A stretch of DNA of 64,000 nt, taken from the NCBI GenBank assembly GCA_018381235.1, contig JAGZSF010000001.1, forward strand, positions 1 to 64,000. Direction: 5' to 3'. This document shows positions 37,366 through 45,844 of the stretch, one piece after another. Under the pieces are notes generated by a model, which saw only the letters and a list, made by a program, of their open reading frames with translations, did no database searches and was not told the origin of the DNA. The stretch's first letter is position 1; each line of letters begins with the position of its first letter. Source of the stretch: Collinsella sp. GTDB lineage: Bacteria > Actinomycetota > Coriobacteriia > Coriobacteriales > Coriobacteriaceae. Both the position numbers and the translations under genes were made by a program.

Positions 37366-38403
37366 ATGGGTAAGTACATCGTTAAACGTGTGCTTCAGTT
37401 CATCCCGGTGTTTTTGGGCGTTACGCTGATTCTGTTCGCCCTCCAGAATATCGTGCCGGGAGATCCGATCAAGCTGATCGGTGGAGACAAGGCTCTGTCC
37501 CCCGAGGTGGAGCTTCAGCTTCGCGTCCGCTATCACCTGGTCCAGTCGGACGAGGACGGCAACGCGATCCTTGACGAGAACGGCGACCCCGTTCAAACGT
37601 CGCTCGTGGACCGTTACTTGTATTACATGAACGGCCTGCTTCATGGCGATCTGGGCAATTCGTATCAGCGCAAGCTGCCGGTTACGGAAATCTTTGCTCA
37701 GAAGTATCCGTATACGGTCAAACTTGCCGCGTGCGCCATCGTGCTCGAGGCAATCATGGGTATCGGTGCGGGCATCATTTCGGCGGTTAAGCGTTATTCC
37801 TTCTGGGATATTTTGGTAACGCTCACCACGTCGATTCTCGTTGCCGTCCCGGCTTTCTGGCTCGGTATGTTGCTGCAGCTGTTTTTTGGCGTCATTCTCA
37901 AGGACGCCACGGGCGGTGCATTCTCCATGCCGATCTCGGGCGCCGGCGGTTCCAGCTCTCAGTATCAGGATTGGATGCACTATGTGCTTCCGACCATTAC
38001 GCTGGCTTCGGTTTCGACCGCTTATGCCGCCCGCATTATGCGCTCGCAGCTGCTTGACGTCATGAACCAGGATTACATTCGCACGGCAAAGGCCAAGGGT
38101 CTCTCCAATCGCGCGATCATCATCAAGCATGCGCTTAAGAATGCGCTCATCCCCGTCGTTACCTATATTGGTGTCGACTTTGGCGGCATGCTTTCGGGCG
38201 CCATCCTGACCGAGACGGTCTTTAACTGGCCCGGTATCGGCTATGAGGTCTATCGCGCCATTAGCATGCGTGACTGGCCCATCGTTATGGGCGGCGTTAC
38301 GCTCATCGTCGTCGTCGTCATGGTGATCAACCTGCTCGTCGACATTAGCTATGCATTCCTCGACCCGCGCATCCGCCTTGGCGGTCCGTCGGATAAGGCC
38401 TAA
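37366..38403 (+). CDS. oppB: Oligopeptide importer permease OppB
   Basis: Membrane permease with the first-helix motif IVKRVLQFIPVFLGVTLILFAL, a periplasmic loop of about 60 residues, and five further helices. The cytoplasmic EAA loop is NQDYIRTAKAKGLSNRAI, contacting the ATPases. Ends SYAFLDPRIRLGG. 345 residues, GGGGAG before ATG 37366. Confidence 0.92.
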   Translation: MGKYIVKRVLQFIPVFLGVTLILFALQNIVPGDPIKLIGGDKALSPEVELQLRVRYHLVQSDEDGNAILDENGDPVQTSLVDRYLYYMNGLLHGDLGNSYQRKLPVTEIFAQKYPYTVKLAACAIVLEAIMGIGAGIISAVKRYSFWDILVTLTTSILVAVPAFWLGMLLQLFFGVILKDATGGAFSMPISGAGGSSSQYQDWMHYVLPTITLASVSTAYAARIMRSQLLDVMNQDYIRTAKAKGLSNRAIIIKHALKNALIPVVTYIGVDFGGMLSGAILTETVFNWPGIGYEVYRAISMRDWPIVMGGVTLIVVVVMVINLLVDISYAFLDPRIRLGGPSDKA

Positions 38404-38417
38404 GGGAGGTACGTCTC

Positions 38418-39353
38418 ATGCAGGAAACTGATTCTCAGTCTCAGGAGCAGGCTACCGCCACCAAGGCCGCATCTGCTCCCGCCAAGTCCCGCACGCTGTG
38501 GGGCGACGCTTTTAAGCGTCTTCGTAAGAACAAGCTCGCCGTTATCGGTGTCTGCTGGATCATCATCGTCGTTGTAGTTGCCCTGACCGCAGATCTGTGG
38601 GCTAAGCCCTGGCTCGGTTCGCCGACGGCTTCCGACTCGACTACCATGGCCCAGACGTCGCTGCTGGCTCCGTGTGCAGAGCACCCGTTTGGCACCGACG
38701 CCCTTGGTCGTGACATTCTCGTCCGCGTTATCTACGGTGCGCGCGTTTCGCTGTCCGTCGGCATTATGGCCACCGCGATCTCCACGCTGATCGGTCTGGT
38801 CATGGGTGCTCTGGCCGGTTTCTACGGCGGCATCTGGGATACGATCATCATGCGCTGTGCGGACATCTTCCTGGCGTTCCCCTACGTGCTGTTCGTTGTC
38901 GCCATGATCGCCGTTATCGGCCGTGGTCTTCAGAACGTCTTTATCGCCATCGGTATTCTCGGCTGGCCTTCGATTGCGCGCGTCTTCCGATCCGCGATCC
39001 TGACGGTCAAGGAAAACGACTATGTTGACGCTGCGCGCGCGATGGGTGCATCTGATGCTCGTATCGTCGTGCGTCACATCTTCCCGAACTCCGTCGCCTC
39101 CATCGTGGTCTACGCGACCATGAACATTGGTGGCGCCATTCTGACCGAGTCCGCTCTGTCCTTCCTCGGCATGGGCGTTATTCCGCCTACGCCTTCGTGG
39201 GGCTCCATGATTCAGGACGGTCAGCAGTATCTTCTGACCGCTCCCTGGATGATGATCATGCCAGGTCTGGCAATTCTCTCGACGGTGCTCGCCTTCACCC
39301 TGCTGGGTGATGGTCTGCGCGACGCCCTCGACGTCAAGATGAAGGACGCATAA
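38418..39353 (+). CDS. oppC: Oligopeptide importer permease OppC
   Basis: Second permease. Cytoplasmic N-terminus of about 40 residues, the N-terminal OppC helix, the motif HPFGTDALGRDILVRVIYGARVS and five helices; EAA loop ENDYVDAARAMGASDARIV; C-terminal GDGLRDALDVKMK. 311 residues. GGGAGG before ATG 38418. Confidence 0.93.
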   Translation: MQETDSQSQEQATATKAASAPAKSRTLWGDAFKRLRKNKLAVIGVCWIIIVVVVALTADLWAKPWLGSPTASDSTTMAQTSLLAPCAEHPFGTDALGRDILVRVIYGARVSLSVGIMATAISTLIGLVMGALAGFYGGIWDTIIMRCADIFLAFPYVLFVVAMIAVIGRGLQNVFIAIGILGWPSIARVFRSAILTVKENDYVDAARAMGASDARIVVRHIFPNSVASIVVYATMNIGGAILTESALSFLGMGVIPPTPSWGSMIQDGQQYLLTAPWMMIMPGLAILSTVLAFTLLGDGLRDALDVKMKDA

Positions 39354-39355
39354 GG

Positions 39356-40447
39356 ATGAAGAAGAACAAGAACTATGTGGACCTGAAGGACCAGCCGGTT
39401 CCCGAGGGCCAGCATCTGCTCGAGGTCGATGACCTTAAGATGTATTTCCACACCGAGGATGGCGTCGTTCGCGCTGTCGACGGTGTCTCCTACACGCTCG
39501 ATCGCGGCGAGACCCTGGGCGTCGTCGGTGAGTCCGGCTCCGGTAAGTCCGTGACCGCCATGACTATCATGGGCCTCATCTCGATGCCTCCGGGAAAGAT
39601 CGAGGGCGGCGACGTTCGCTATCGCGGTCGTTCGATCCTCGAAATGACCGAGGAAGAGATGCAGCACATTCGCGGCAACGATATCGCGATGATCTTCCAG
39701 GATCCTATGACCTCCTTGAACCCGGTCTATAAGATCGGCAAGCAGGTAGGCGAGGGCCTTCGTCTGCACCGTGGCTACTCCAAGCAGGAGGCGCTCAAGC
39801 GCGCCACCGAGCTTCTGGACCTCGTTGGTATTCCCGAGCCCGAGAAGCGCGTCAATGAGTATCCGCACCAGTTCTCTGGCGGTATGCGTCAGCGCGTCAT
39901 GATTGCTATGGCTCTTGCCTGCGATCCCGATATTCTGATTGCCGACGAGCCCACGACTGCTCTGGACGTTACCATTCAGGCTCAGATTATTGAGCTTATG
40001 CAGGAAATGCAGGAGAAGAACGGCAACGCCATCATCATGATTACCCATGACCTGGGCGTCGTCGCCGATATGGCCGACAAGATCATGGTTATGTACGCCG
40101 GTCGTCCCGTCGAGTTCGGTACTGCTGAGGAAATCTTCTACGAGAGCCGTCACCCCTATACCTGGGGCCTGATCCGCTCCATCCCGGAGCAGGCCATCGA
40201 AGAGAAGAAGCCGCTTACGCCGATTCACGGCAACCCGCCTTCGCTCATGAACCTGCCCGAGGGCTGCGTCTTCTCGCCTCGTTGCCCCTATGCAACCGAT
40301 AAGTGCCGCAAGCAGCGCCCCGAGCGTGTTGTCATCGAGTCTGGTCACTACTCTGCGTGCCACTACTCCGGTGACCCCGAGTTCCTCAAGAACGCTCCTG
40401 AGACGTCCCGTACGCGCAAGGATTCCAAGAAGGGAGGCGAGGCGTAA
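39356..40447 (+). CDS. oppD: Oligopeptide importer ATPase OppD
   Basis: ABC ATPase with Walker A GESGSGKSVTAM near residues 60-71, Q-loop IFQDPMTSLNPV, signature FSGGMRQRVMIAMAL, Walker B IADEPTTALDVT, H-loop ITHDLGVVADMA, and the C-terminal oligopeptide domain with CVFSPRCPYATDKC that in relatives binds an Fe-S cluster or forms a Cys-rich site. 363 residues. The stop overlaps oppF by one base. Confidence 0.94.
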   Translation: MKKNKNYVDLKDQPVPEGQHLLEVDDLKMYFHTEDGVVRAVDGVSYTLDRGETLGVVGESGSGKSVTAMTIMGLISMPPGKIEGGDVRYRGRSILEMTEEEMQHIRGNDIAMIFQDPMTSLNPVYKIGKQVGEGLRLHRGYSKQEALKRATELLDLVGIPEPEKRVNEYPHQFSGGMRQRVMIAMALACDPDILIADEPTTALDVTIQAQIIELMQEMQEKNGNAIIMITHDLGVVADMADKIMVMYAGRPVEFGTAEEIFYESRHPYTWGLIRSIPEQAIEEKKPLTPIHGNPPSLMNLPEGCVFSPRCPYATDKCRKQRPERVVIESGHYSACHYSGDPEFLKNAPETSRTRKDSKKGGEA

Positions 40448-41475
40448 TGGCAGACAATAACGAGCGCACTCCACTGCTGAAGGTCGAGCACCTCTCTAAG
40501 GAGTTCCCCGCGGAGTCCGGCATGTTCGCCAAGCGTTTTTCCAAGCGCGTCGTCTCTGCTGTAAATGACATCTCTTTTGAGATTTATCCTGGCGAGACCT
40601 TCGGTCTGGTTGGCGAGTCTGGTTGTGGTAAGTCCACCACGGGCCGCACGATCATGCGTCTGACCAAGCCGACTGCCGGCAAAGTGTTCTTCCAGGGCAA
40701 AGATGTTGCTGAGATGAGCAAGCATGAGATCAAGGACATGCGTCGTGAGATGCAGTTTATCTTCCAGGATCCTTATGCTTCGCTCAATCCTCGTATGACC
40801 ATCGGCGAGATCGTCTCCGAGCCCATGACCATTCACGGCGTGGGCACCAAGGAGGAGCGCATTGAGCGCGTCCGCGAGCTGCTGGACGTCGTCGGTCTGA
40901 ACCCCGAGCACATTAACCGCTATCCTCATGAGTTTTCCGGCGGTCAGCGTCAGCGTGTCGGCATTGCCCGTGCATTTGCGCTGAAGCCCAAACTGATTAT
41001 CTGCGACGAGCCGGTTTCCGCTCTGGATGTGTCCATTCAGGCCCAGGTTCTGAACCTGCTCAAGGAACTGCAGGACAAGTTCGGTACCGCATATCTGTTT
41101 ATCGCCCACGACCTGTCCGTCGTGCAGCACATCTCCGATCGTGTTGCCGTTATGTATCTGGGTAAGATGGTCGAGGTTTCGGACTGGAAGACGCTCTATA
41201 GCGAGCCTCACCATCCGTACACGCAGTCGCTGCTGTCTGCCGTGCCGGTGCCCGATCCGGATATCCAGAAGACCCGCAAGCGTATCATCCTCGCTGGCGA
41301 TCCGCCGTCACCGCTGGATCCGCCGACCGGCTGCCGTTTCCACACGCGCTGCCCGATCGCTCAGGGCATCTGCTCCGAGAAGCTGCCTGAGTTTAAGGAA
41401 GTTGCCCCGGGCCACTGCTGTGCCTGCCACTTCGCGGAGCCGTTCCCGATCAAGGAATCGCACATCGACCTGTAG
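40447..41475 (+). CDS. oppF: Oligopeptide importer ATPase OppF
   Basis: Second ABC ATPase: Walker A GESGCGKSTTGRTI, Q-loop IFQDPYASLNPRM, signature FSGGQRQRVGIARAF, Walker B ICDEPVSALDVS, H-loop IAHDLSVVQHIS, then the C-terminal domain with GCRFHTRCPIAQGIC. 342 residues. The ATG overlaps the oppD stop (TAATG), so the ATPases are made together. Confidence 0.94.
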   Translation: MADNNERTPLLKVEHLSKEFPAESGMFAKRFSKRVVSAVNDISFEIYPGETFGLVGESGCGKSTTGRTIMRLTKPTAGKVFFQGKDVAEMSKHEIKDMRREMQFIFQDPYASLNPRMTIGEIVSEPMTIHGVGTKEERIERVRELLDVVGLNPEHINRYPHEFSGGQRQRVGIARAFALKPKLIICDEPVSALDVSIQAQVLNLLKELQDKFGTAYLFIAHDLSVVQHISDRVAVMYLGKMVEVSDWKTLYSEPHHPYTQSLLSAVPVPDPDIQKTRKRIILAGDPPSPLDPPTGCRFHTRCPIAQGICSEKLPEFKEVAPGHCCACHFAEPFPIKESHIDL

Positions 41476-41491
41476 TCGGTTGCTCTCGTCC

Positions 41492-41618
41492 GGGTCCGCC
41501 TTGGCGTTGCTTTTCAGAACGTCTTCGGACATGCAAGAAACCCCCGCTGCGCACTTCGTGCGGCGGGGGTTTCTTGCGTCCTGCGGGACGTTCTGAAAAG
41601 CAACGCCAGGGCGGACCC
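41492..41618. repeat. Long nested palindrome after the opp operon
   Basis: Outer arms 41492-41523 and 41587-41618 match over 32 nt with a single T-G wobble. An inner 15-bp perfect stem, 41533-41547 with 41563-41577, carries CCCCCGC/GCGGGGG and a small GCAC-TTC-GTGC tip. Nearly all 127 nt can pair. The inner stem ends GTTTCTTGC, so terminator activity is possible, but the outer arms exceed any terminator. No flanking duplication or ORF is seen. Confidence 0.85.
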
Positions 41619-41681
41619 TGCGGTAACTCGGCAGGGGAGTGCGATTCCTCGATCACTCACTTAATCTGATGAGAAATTGAG

Positions 41682-41737
41682 GGAGGCCGGAGCTTTAGCT
41701 CCGGCCTCCTTATATAAGGGCTCGGCAAAGCCGAGCC
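41682..41737. terminator. Two consecutive hairpins
   Basis: GGAGGCCGGAGC (41682-41693) with GCTCCGGCCTCC (41698-41709) is a perfect 12-bp stem with a TTTA loop and TT after; GGCTCGGC/GCCGAGCC follows at 41719-41737. No gene lies directly upstream on either strand, so which transcript they end is unclear. Confidence 0.55.
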
Positions 41738-41798
41738 ACTAAATTTTGTATCAGCCCCAGAACATGTTTGAGAACTGTGCCTGAAGTACGTATTTGCA

Positions 41799-41923
41799 GG
41801 TCCCGAATCGGTGTTGCCTCCCGGCGCATTCCGCAGGGGGAGCGATATTTTGCAGCACGAAGTGCGCAGCAAAATATCGCTCATGCCCGAGGACGCGCCG
41901 GGAGGCAACACCGATACGGGGCC
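41799..41923. repeat. Second long nested palindrome
   Basis: Outer arms 41799-41829 and 41893-41923 pair over 31 nt with two mismatches. Inner stem GAGCGATATTTTGC (41840-41853) with its exact complement at 41869-41882, tipped by GCAC-GAA-GTGC, the complement of the tip in the neighbouring element. The arm sequences are otherwise unrelated to that element. Confidence 0.85.
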
Positions 41924-41961
41924 GGACATATAGATCTACCAGCGCATTTACAAATTCGTAA

Positions 41962-42010
41962 ACTTTTTTGAAAAAAGTGCTTGCACAGTTCTCGAATCAT
42001 AGGTTATTAT
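41962..42010 (+). promoter_or_regulatory. tRNA-Leu promoter with A/T upstream element
   Basis: ACTTTTTTGAAAAAAGT (41962-41978) directly precedes TTGCAC (-35, 41981-41986); TATTAT (-10) is at 42005-42010, 18 nt on. The same upstream word occurs before the two other tRNA units. Confidence 0.65.
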
Positions 42011-42067
42011 CTTCCTCGTTGAACGCGCGGGTCCAACAAAACGAACCGTGAATCAACAACATAGCAT

Positions 42068-42157
42068 GTCGGAGTGGCGGAATTGGCAGACGCGCTAGCT
42101 TGAGGTGCTAGTGACCGCTTTTTGGTCATGCGGGTTCAAGTCCCGCCTCCGACACCA
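42068..42157 (+). tRNA. tRNA-Leu(GAG)
   Basis: Class II tRNA of 90 nt with encoded CCA. Acceptor GTCGGAG/CTCCGAC, anticodon loop CTTGAGGT with GAG, a long variable arm (GTGACCGC...GGTCAT), T-arm CGGGTTCAAGTCCCG. Confidence 0.95.
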
Positions 42158-42168
42158 TCGCATTTGAG

Positions 42169-42190
42169 AAGCCTCTTCGGAGGCTTTTTT
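42169..42190 (+). terminator. Terminator of tRNA-Leu
   Basis: AAGCCTC (42169-42175) and GAGGCTT (42180-42186) around TTCG, then T's. Confidence 0.9.
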
Positions 42191-42216
42191 GTTACCGATA
42201 GACGGTGGGGTCCACT

Positions 42217-44562
42217 ATGGAAACGCTTGAACGCAACGAGTGGGCAGACGTTGCCCAACTAGTCGAGATCACGAGCGATGCTGTCATCATCTGCGAGCTC
42301 GACGGAACCATTCTGCATGTGAATAATCGCTTACTTGGGTTGATGTGCGAGGAACGCGCCGATGTCATCGGTGGAGATGTTAAAGACGTCCTGTACTCGT
42401 CCGCTTTTGAACGTGCGACGAAACATCGTCTGCCATTTGAAACTGATGGCTCCGAGAACGAACTGATGCTCAAGCTGAGTGACGGCTCTTTTATCCCCGT
42501 CTTGGTTCGCGCGGGCTCCGTAACGCCTCCACGCATCTTTGGGCGCCGCGCACCACGTGTCCTAGTGGCGCTTCACAGTATCGAGGAACAGTATTCTCAC
42601 GACCGTCAACTTAAGCGTGCGTTATCGGAGCTTAGAGTGGCGAACAAGCGTCTCTCTGGCACGCTCTCGGTCATTATGAGCACTGTGGGCTCCGATGAGT
42701 TACCCAGCCTGCTTGATACTGTTTTGAACCAGCTTGTAGGAACGCTCGATGCTTCGGGTGCCGCTATCTATTTTTCTGAGAGCGGCGGTTTTAAGCTACG
42801 CGGTGTTTCCAAGGAGCTGTACGATAGCTACCTGCCCGAGTTTTTGCCGTATGGCGCTGGCATTCCGACGTATGTTCTTCGCGAGTCGCGTGCCTGTCGC
42901 TTGTCGATTCAACAGAACCTTGAGGGCGATAGGGCCGCCTCCGGTATGTTCATGGACTTGGACAATCGTTCTAAGCACCTGTTGCGCGTGCAGGATATGC
43001 CTCCGTACCGCAGCGAGATTTGTCTTCCCGTTTTTTACGGTACGCAGATCCTTGGCGTGCTGGAAGTTGGTTGGAAACGCCCCCAGGCACCGCTCGCCTA
43101 TGACGTTAATGTACTCGAGGTCATTTGCGATTACCTGTCTATCCAGCTGGTCGGCATGGCATCAAGCCTTCGCTCTCGTCGTACGGCCGAGCTTGGCCGC
43201 TCGCTCAATGTCTTACGTGATGAGTTGTTTACCTTTCTAGACGATTCCGCCGCGGCTACCCAGGCGGTATCGTCCGAGATCTGCAATATGCTCAACTGCC
43301 ATTTTTGTCCTGTTGAGTATGACGCCAGTCTGGACTCCTACGTCATAGATTTTGAAGGCGGCAGTCGCGTTGCTTTGCCGGACGATCCCGAGAAGCTTTT
43401 CTTTTCCACGACGGCGCCGGCGGCACGTCTGGGGGCTGGCCCTGATGGCTTTGAGGCATCTGTTTTGGGCGGCACGAGTGTCGAGGACCTTAAACACGTC
43501 CGTATAACTCGCGTTGACGAATCGATGCCTATGGGAGGCTGGCTTAGGGCGCATGGTCTGCCTTGTCAAGGTCTCTACGTCGACTCCGGCATCGAGGCGG
43601 GGCGCCCGCGCTCTGAGGGTGATGGCAAGCACAGTAACGACGCGATTGTTCCTGCTTCCGTTGCGAAGAGCCCGACGACGCGCGCGCTGCTGCTTCGTGA
43701 TGGTAGCCAAGAGCCGATTGATGACCTTGAATATGACTACTTGGTGCACTTGGCGCATGACTTTGAACTGATCTACGAAGGCGAATCTCAAAAGCGCGAG
43801 GAGCGCCATATCGCTCAGACCCTTCAGATTGGCATGAGAAATTCCCTGGGGGATGTTCCGGGTATCGCAACCGATTCGGTATACCTGTCGGCCACGAACT
43901 CGGCGTTGGTCGGCGGCGATTTCTATACGCTCATCCGTCTTCCCGACGACTGCGCCGTCATGATTCTGGGTGATGTGTCTGGCAAAGGCATTGAGGCCGC
44001 ATCGATGTCCGCGCTCGTCAAGACGGCCCTGACGGCATATGCTTGGGAGGGGGCTGGACCGGCCCGCATGGCACGCTCCCTTAACAGCATGCTCATGGGC
44101 TTTTCGAGGGTCGAGACGTTCGTGACGGCCTTTATCGCCAAGATTGACCTTAAAGCCGGACGCGCAACGTATTGTTCGGCAGGCCATCCTCCGACCATGG
44201 TCATCAGGCCAGAGTCGATGCCGCTGGGTGGCGGCGAGGCCCGTGGGGGAGAGGTTGAGCTGCTTGGATGCCAATCGGGCGTAATCGGTGCCTTTGAGAG
44301 CATGGTGTACGAGACGGGCGTGTTTACGTTCGCCCCCGGCGACATGCTCTTCATGTATACGGATGGAACGATTGAGGCCCGCGACCGCACCGGAGCGTTC
44401 TTTGGCGAGCAGCGCTTGCGCGACCTTCTGCTTTCTGTTTCGGGGGAGGGCGTGTCGGGCATTTGCGGCAAGGTCTTGGGCGAGCTTGACCGATTTACCG
44501 AATCGGCGCTGGACGATGACATTGCATTGGTGTCCCTTGAGTTTTTACGGGGTCGTTCATAG
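42217..44562 (+). CDS. PAS-GAF-PP2C serine phosphatase (RsbU-like)
   Basis: Predicted signalling phosphatase that would dephosphorylate a STAS antagonist in partner switching. N-terminal PAS-like domain (about 1-100; ITSDAVIICELDGTILHVNN), helical linker, GAF domain (about 150-320), a further variable region, and a C-terminal SpoIIE-type PP2C domain (about 550-780) with metal Asp568 in GGDF and Asp586 in GDVSGKG, SAGHPP, YTDGTIEA and the final DDDIALVSLEF. 781 residues, no membrane helices. GGTGGGG precedes ATG 42217. The next gene encodes its likely substrate. Confidence 0.9.
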   Translation: METLERNEWADVAQLVEITSDAVIICELDGTILHVNNRLLGLMCEERADVIGGDVKDVLYSSAFERATKHRLPFETDGSENELMLKLSDGSFIPVLVRAGSVTPPRIFGRRAPRVLVALHSIEEQYSHDRQLKRALSELRVANKRLSGTLSVIMSTVGSDELPSLLDTVLNQLVGTLDASGAAIYFSESGGFKLRGVSKELYDSYLPEFLPYGAGIPTYVLRESRACRLSIQQNLEGDRAASGMFMDLDNRSKHLLRVQDMPPYRSEICLPVFYGTQILGVLEVGWKRPQAPLAYDVNVLEVICDYLSIQLVGMASSLRSRRTAELGRSLNVLRDELFTFLDDSAAATQAVSSEICNMLNCHFCPVEYDASLDSYVIDFEGGSRVALPDDPEKLFFSTTAPAARLGAGPDGFEASVLGGTSVEDLKHVRITRVDESMPMGGWLRAHGLPCQGLYVDSGIEAGRPRSEGDGKHSNDAIVPASVAKSPTTRALLLRDGSQEPIDDLEYDYLVHLAHDFELIYEGESQKREERHIAQTLQIGMRNSLGDVPGIATDSVYLSATNSALVGGDFYTLIRLPDDCAVMILGDVSGKGIEAASMSALVKTALTAYAWEGAGPARMARSLNSMLMGFSRVETFVTAFIAKIDLKAGRATYCSAGHPPTMVIRPESMPLGGGEARGGEVELLGCQSGVIGAFESMVYETGVFTFAPGDMLFMYTDGTIEARDRTGAFFGEQRLRDLLLSVSGEGVSGICGKVLGELDRFTESALDDDIALVSLEFLRGRS

Positions 44563-44640
44563 ACGACGCTGGGCGGGTTGAATCCGTACGGTTGGGGAAA
44601 CGAATGCATCGAGTGGGCTTTTTTGGGGAACCATGGTCGT

Positions 44641-45387
44641 ATGAATGAGTGGAATGACATAGCGGTTTTGACGCCACCAGGCGATATCGACATCGCCACG
44701 GTGCCTGCGCTGCGTCGGCGGTTGGATGCTTTGATTGGTCGCGGCGTGCGTCGTGTTGTCATCAACTGTCAGGCTGTTAGCTTTATCGATTCGACGGGCT
44801 TGGCATTCCTGCTTACGCGCGCTCGTGAGCTCATGAGGCGAGAAGGCCTGCTTTCGCTCGTCAATGCATCGGGTGAAGTTGTTCGCTTTTTGGAGATTGC
44901 TCGTCTTGTCGATATCCTTCATGTCGCGGGGCCGGCACGGGAGTCTATTCCCGCCATTCCGGTGGGGGAGCTGCCTCGCTGGAGTAAGAGCGTCGAGGTC
45001 CGTCAGGGTATCGAGAATCTTCCATACTACCGACATCGCATTGCCGAACTCCTTGAATCGCTTCCGTTGCGCCGTGACGAGCGCTACGATGTCGCATTGG
45101 CGTCGGGGGAGGCGCTGGGTAATGCCTATGACCATGCGGGCGGTATCGGGTGCGTCCTGACGGTTCAGGCCTATGGCGATCGCGTTGTGGTTGAGGTGCT
45201 TGATCGAGGTGCCGGCTATTCTATCGATGAAACGAGCGAGCCGGTTGCATCTGAGGAACGCGGCCGTGGTATCAAGCTTATGCGTATGCTCGTCGATAAC
45301 GTGGAGGTTGCTCGTCGTACGGACGGCGCCGGCACGCGCGTGCAGATGGTGAAGCTGTTTAGCGGAGCGCTGGAATCGTGTGCCTAG
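44641..45387 (+). CDS. STAS-HATPase fusion (RsbV-RsbW-like)
   Basis: Joins an anti-sigma-antagonist domain and an anti-sigma kinase domain in one chain. STAS at about 1-100 with the phosphorylatable Ser51 in FIDSTGLAF. HATPase_c kinase at about 115-242: N-box Glu157, Asn161 and His165 in GEALGNAYDHA, Asp188-x-Gly190-x-Gly192, and the GRGIKLM G2 box. ATG 44641 begins exactly at the STAS domain, though its ribosome site is weak; TTG 44578 would add 21 residues. No sigma factor gene is close, so the output is unknown. Confidence 0.85.
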   Translation: MNEWNDIAVLTPPGDIDIATVPALRRRLDALIGRGVRRVVINCQAVSFIDSTGLAFLLTRARELMRREGLLSLVNASGEVVRFLEIARLVDILHVAGPARESIPAIPVGELPRWSKSVEVRQGIENLPYYRHRIAELLESLPLRRDERYDVALASGEALGNAYDHAGGIGCVLTVQAYGDRVVVEVLDRGAGYSIDETSEPVASEERGRGIKLMRMLVDNVEVARRTDGAGTRVQMVKLFSGALESCA

Positions 45388-45432
45388 CCAATCGCTTTAG
45401 CGCGTTTAGCTACTAAGAACATGCGGCAGACA

Positions 45433-45480
45433 AGTTTTTTGAAAAAAGTACTTGCGTCTTTTGGACAACTCGCGTAAATT
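45433..45480 (+). promoter_or_regulatory. Promoter of the tRNA-Gly/Cys cluster
   Basis: AGTTTTTTGAAAAAAGT (45433-45449), TTGCGT (-35, 45452-45457), 17-nt spacer, TAAATT (-10, 45475-45480), tRNA-Gly 13 nt downstream. Confidence 0.65.
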
Positions 45481-45492
45481 AATAACCCGCAA

Positions 45493-45568
45493 GCGGACAT
45501 GGCTCAGTTGGTAGAGCACAACCTTGCCAAGGTTGGGGTCGCGGGTTCGAGCCCCGTTGTCCGCTCCA
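45493..45568 (+). tRNA. tRNA-Gly(GCC), copy 1
   Basis: 76 nt with CCA. Acceptor GCGGACA/TGTCCGC, D-arm GCTCAGTTGGTAGAGC, anticodon GCC in CTTGCCAAG, T-arm GCGGGTTCGAGCCCCGT. Identical to the copies at 45719 and 48185. Confidence 0.97.
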
Positions 45569-45578
45569 TTGCATTTCC

Positions 45579-45601
45579 GGACCGTTTAGGCGGTCCTTTT
45601 T
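45579..45601 (+). terminator. Hairpin between tRNA-Gly and tRNA-Cys
   Basis: GGACCG (45579-45584) and CGGTCC (45591-45596) with TTTTT. The T run touches the first base of tRNA-Cys, so full termination here would block that gene. Confidence 0.6.
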
Positions 45602-45602
45602 C

Positions 45603-45676
45603 GGCGAAGTGGCCAAGTGGTAAGGCAGAGGCCTGCAAAGCCTTTACCCCCGGTTCGAATCCGGGCTTCGCCTCCA
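45603..45676 (+). tRNA. tRNA-Cys(GCA)
   Basis: 74 nt with CCA. Acceptor GGCGAAG/CTTCGCC, anticodon GCA in CCTGCAAAG, T-arm CCCGGTTCGAATCCGGG. Confidence 0.96.
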
Positions 45677-45686
45677 GGCAACATCC

Positions 45687-45711
45687 GGGCGCTCCGGCGC
45701 CCGTTTTGTTT
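45687..45711 (+). terminator. Terminator after tRNA-Cys
   Basis: CGGGCGC TCCG GCGCCCG (45687-45702 region) followed by TTTTGTTTT. The second tRNA-Gly starts eight bases later. Confidence 0.75.
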
Positions 45712-45718
45712 TACATAT

Positions 45719-45794
45719 GCGGACATGGCTCAGTTGGTAGAGCACAACCTTGCCAAGGTTGGGGTCGCGGGTTCGAGCCCCGTTGTCCGCTCCA
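45719..45794 (+). tRNA. tRNA-Gly(GCC), copy 2
   Basis: Base-for-base the same as copy 1. There is no room for a promoter between the preceding terminator and this gene, so it probably depends on read-through. Confidence 0.97.
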
Positions 45795-45802
45795 AGCGCA
45801 AC

Positions 45803-45834
45803 AGCCCGGCTACTACGGTAGCCGGGCTTTTTTG
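45803..45834 (+). terminator. Terminator after tRNA-Gly copy 2
   Basis: AGCCCGGCTAC and GTAGCCGGGCT form a long stem with a TAC loop, followed by TTTTTT. Confidence 0.92.
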
Positions 45835-45844
45835 TACCCATCGC

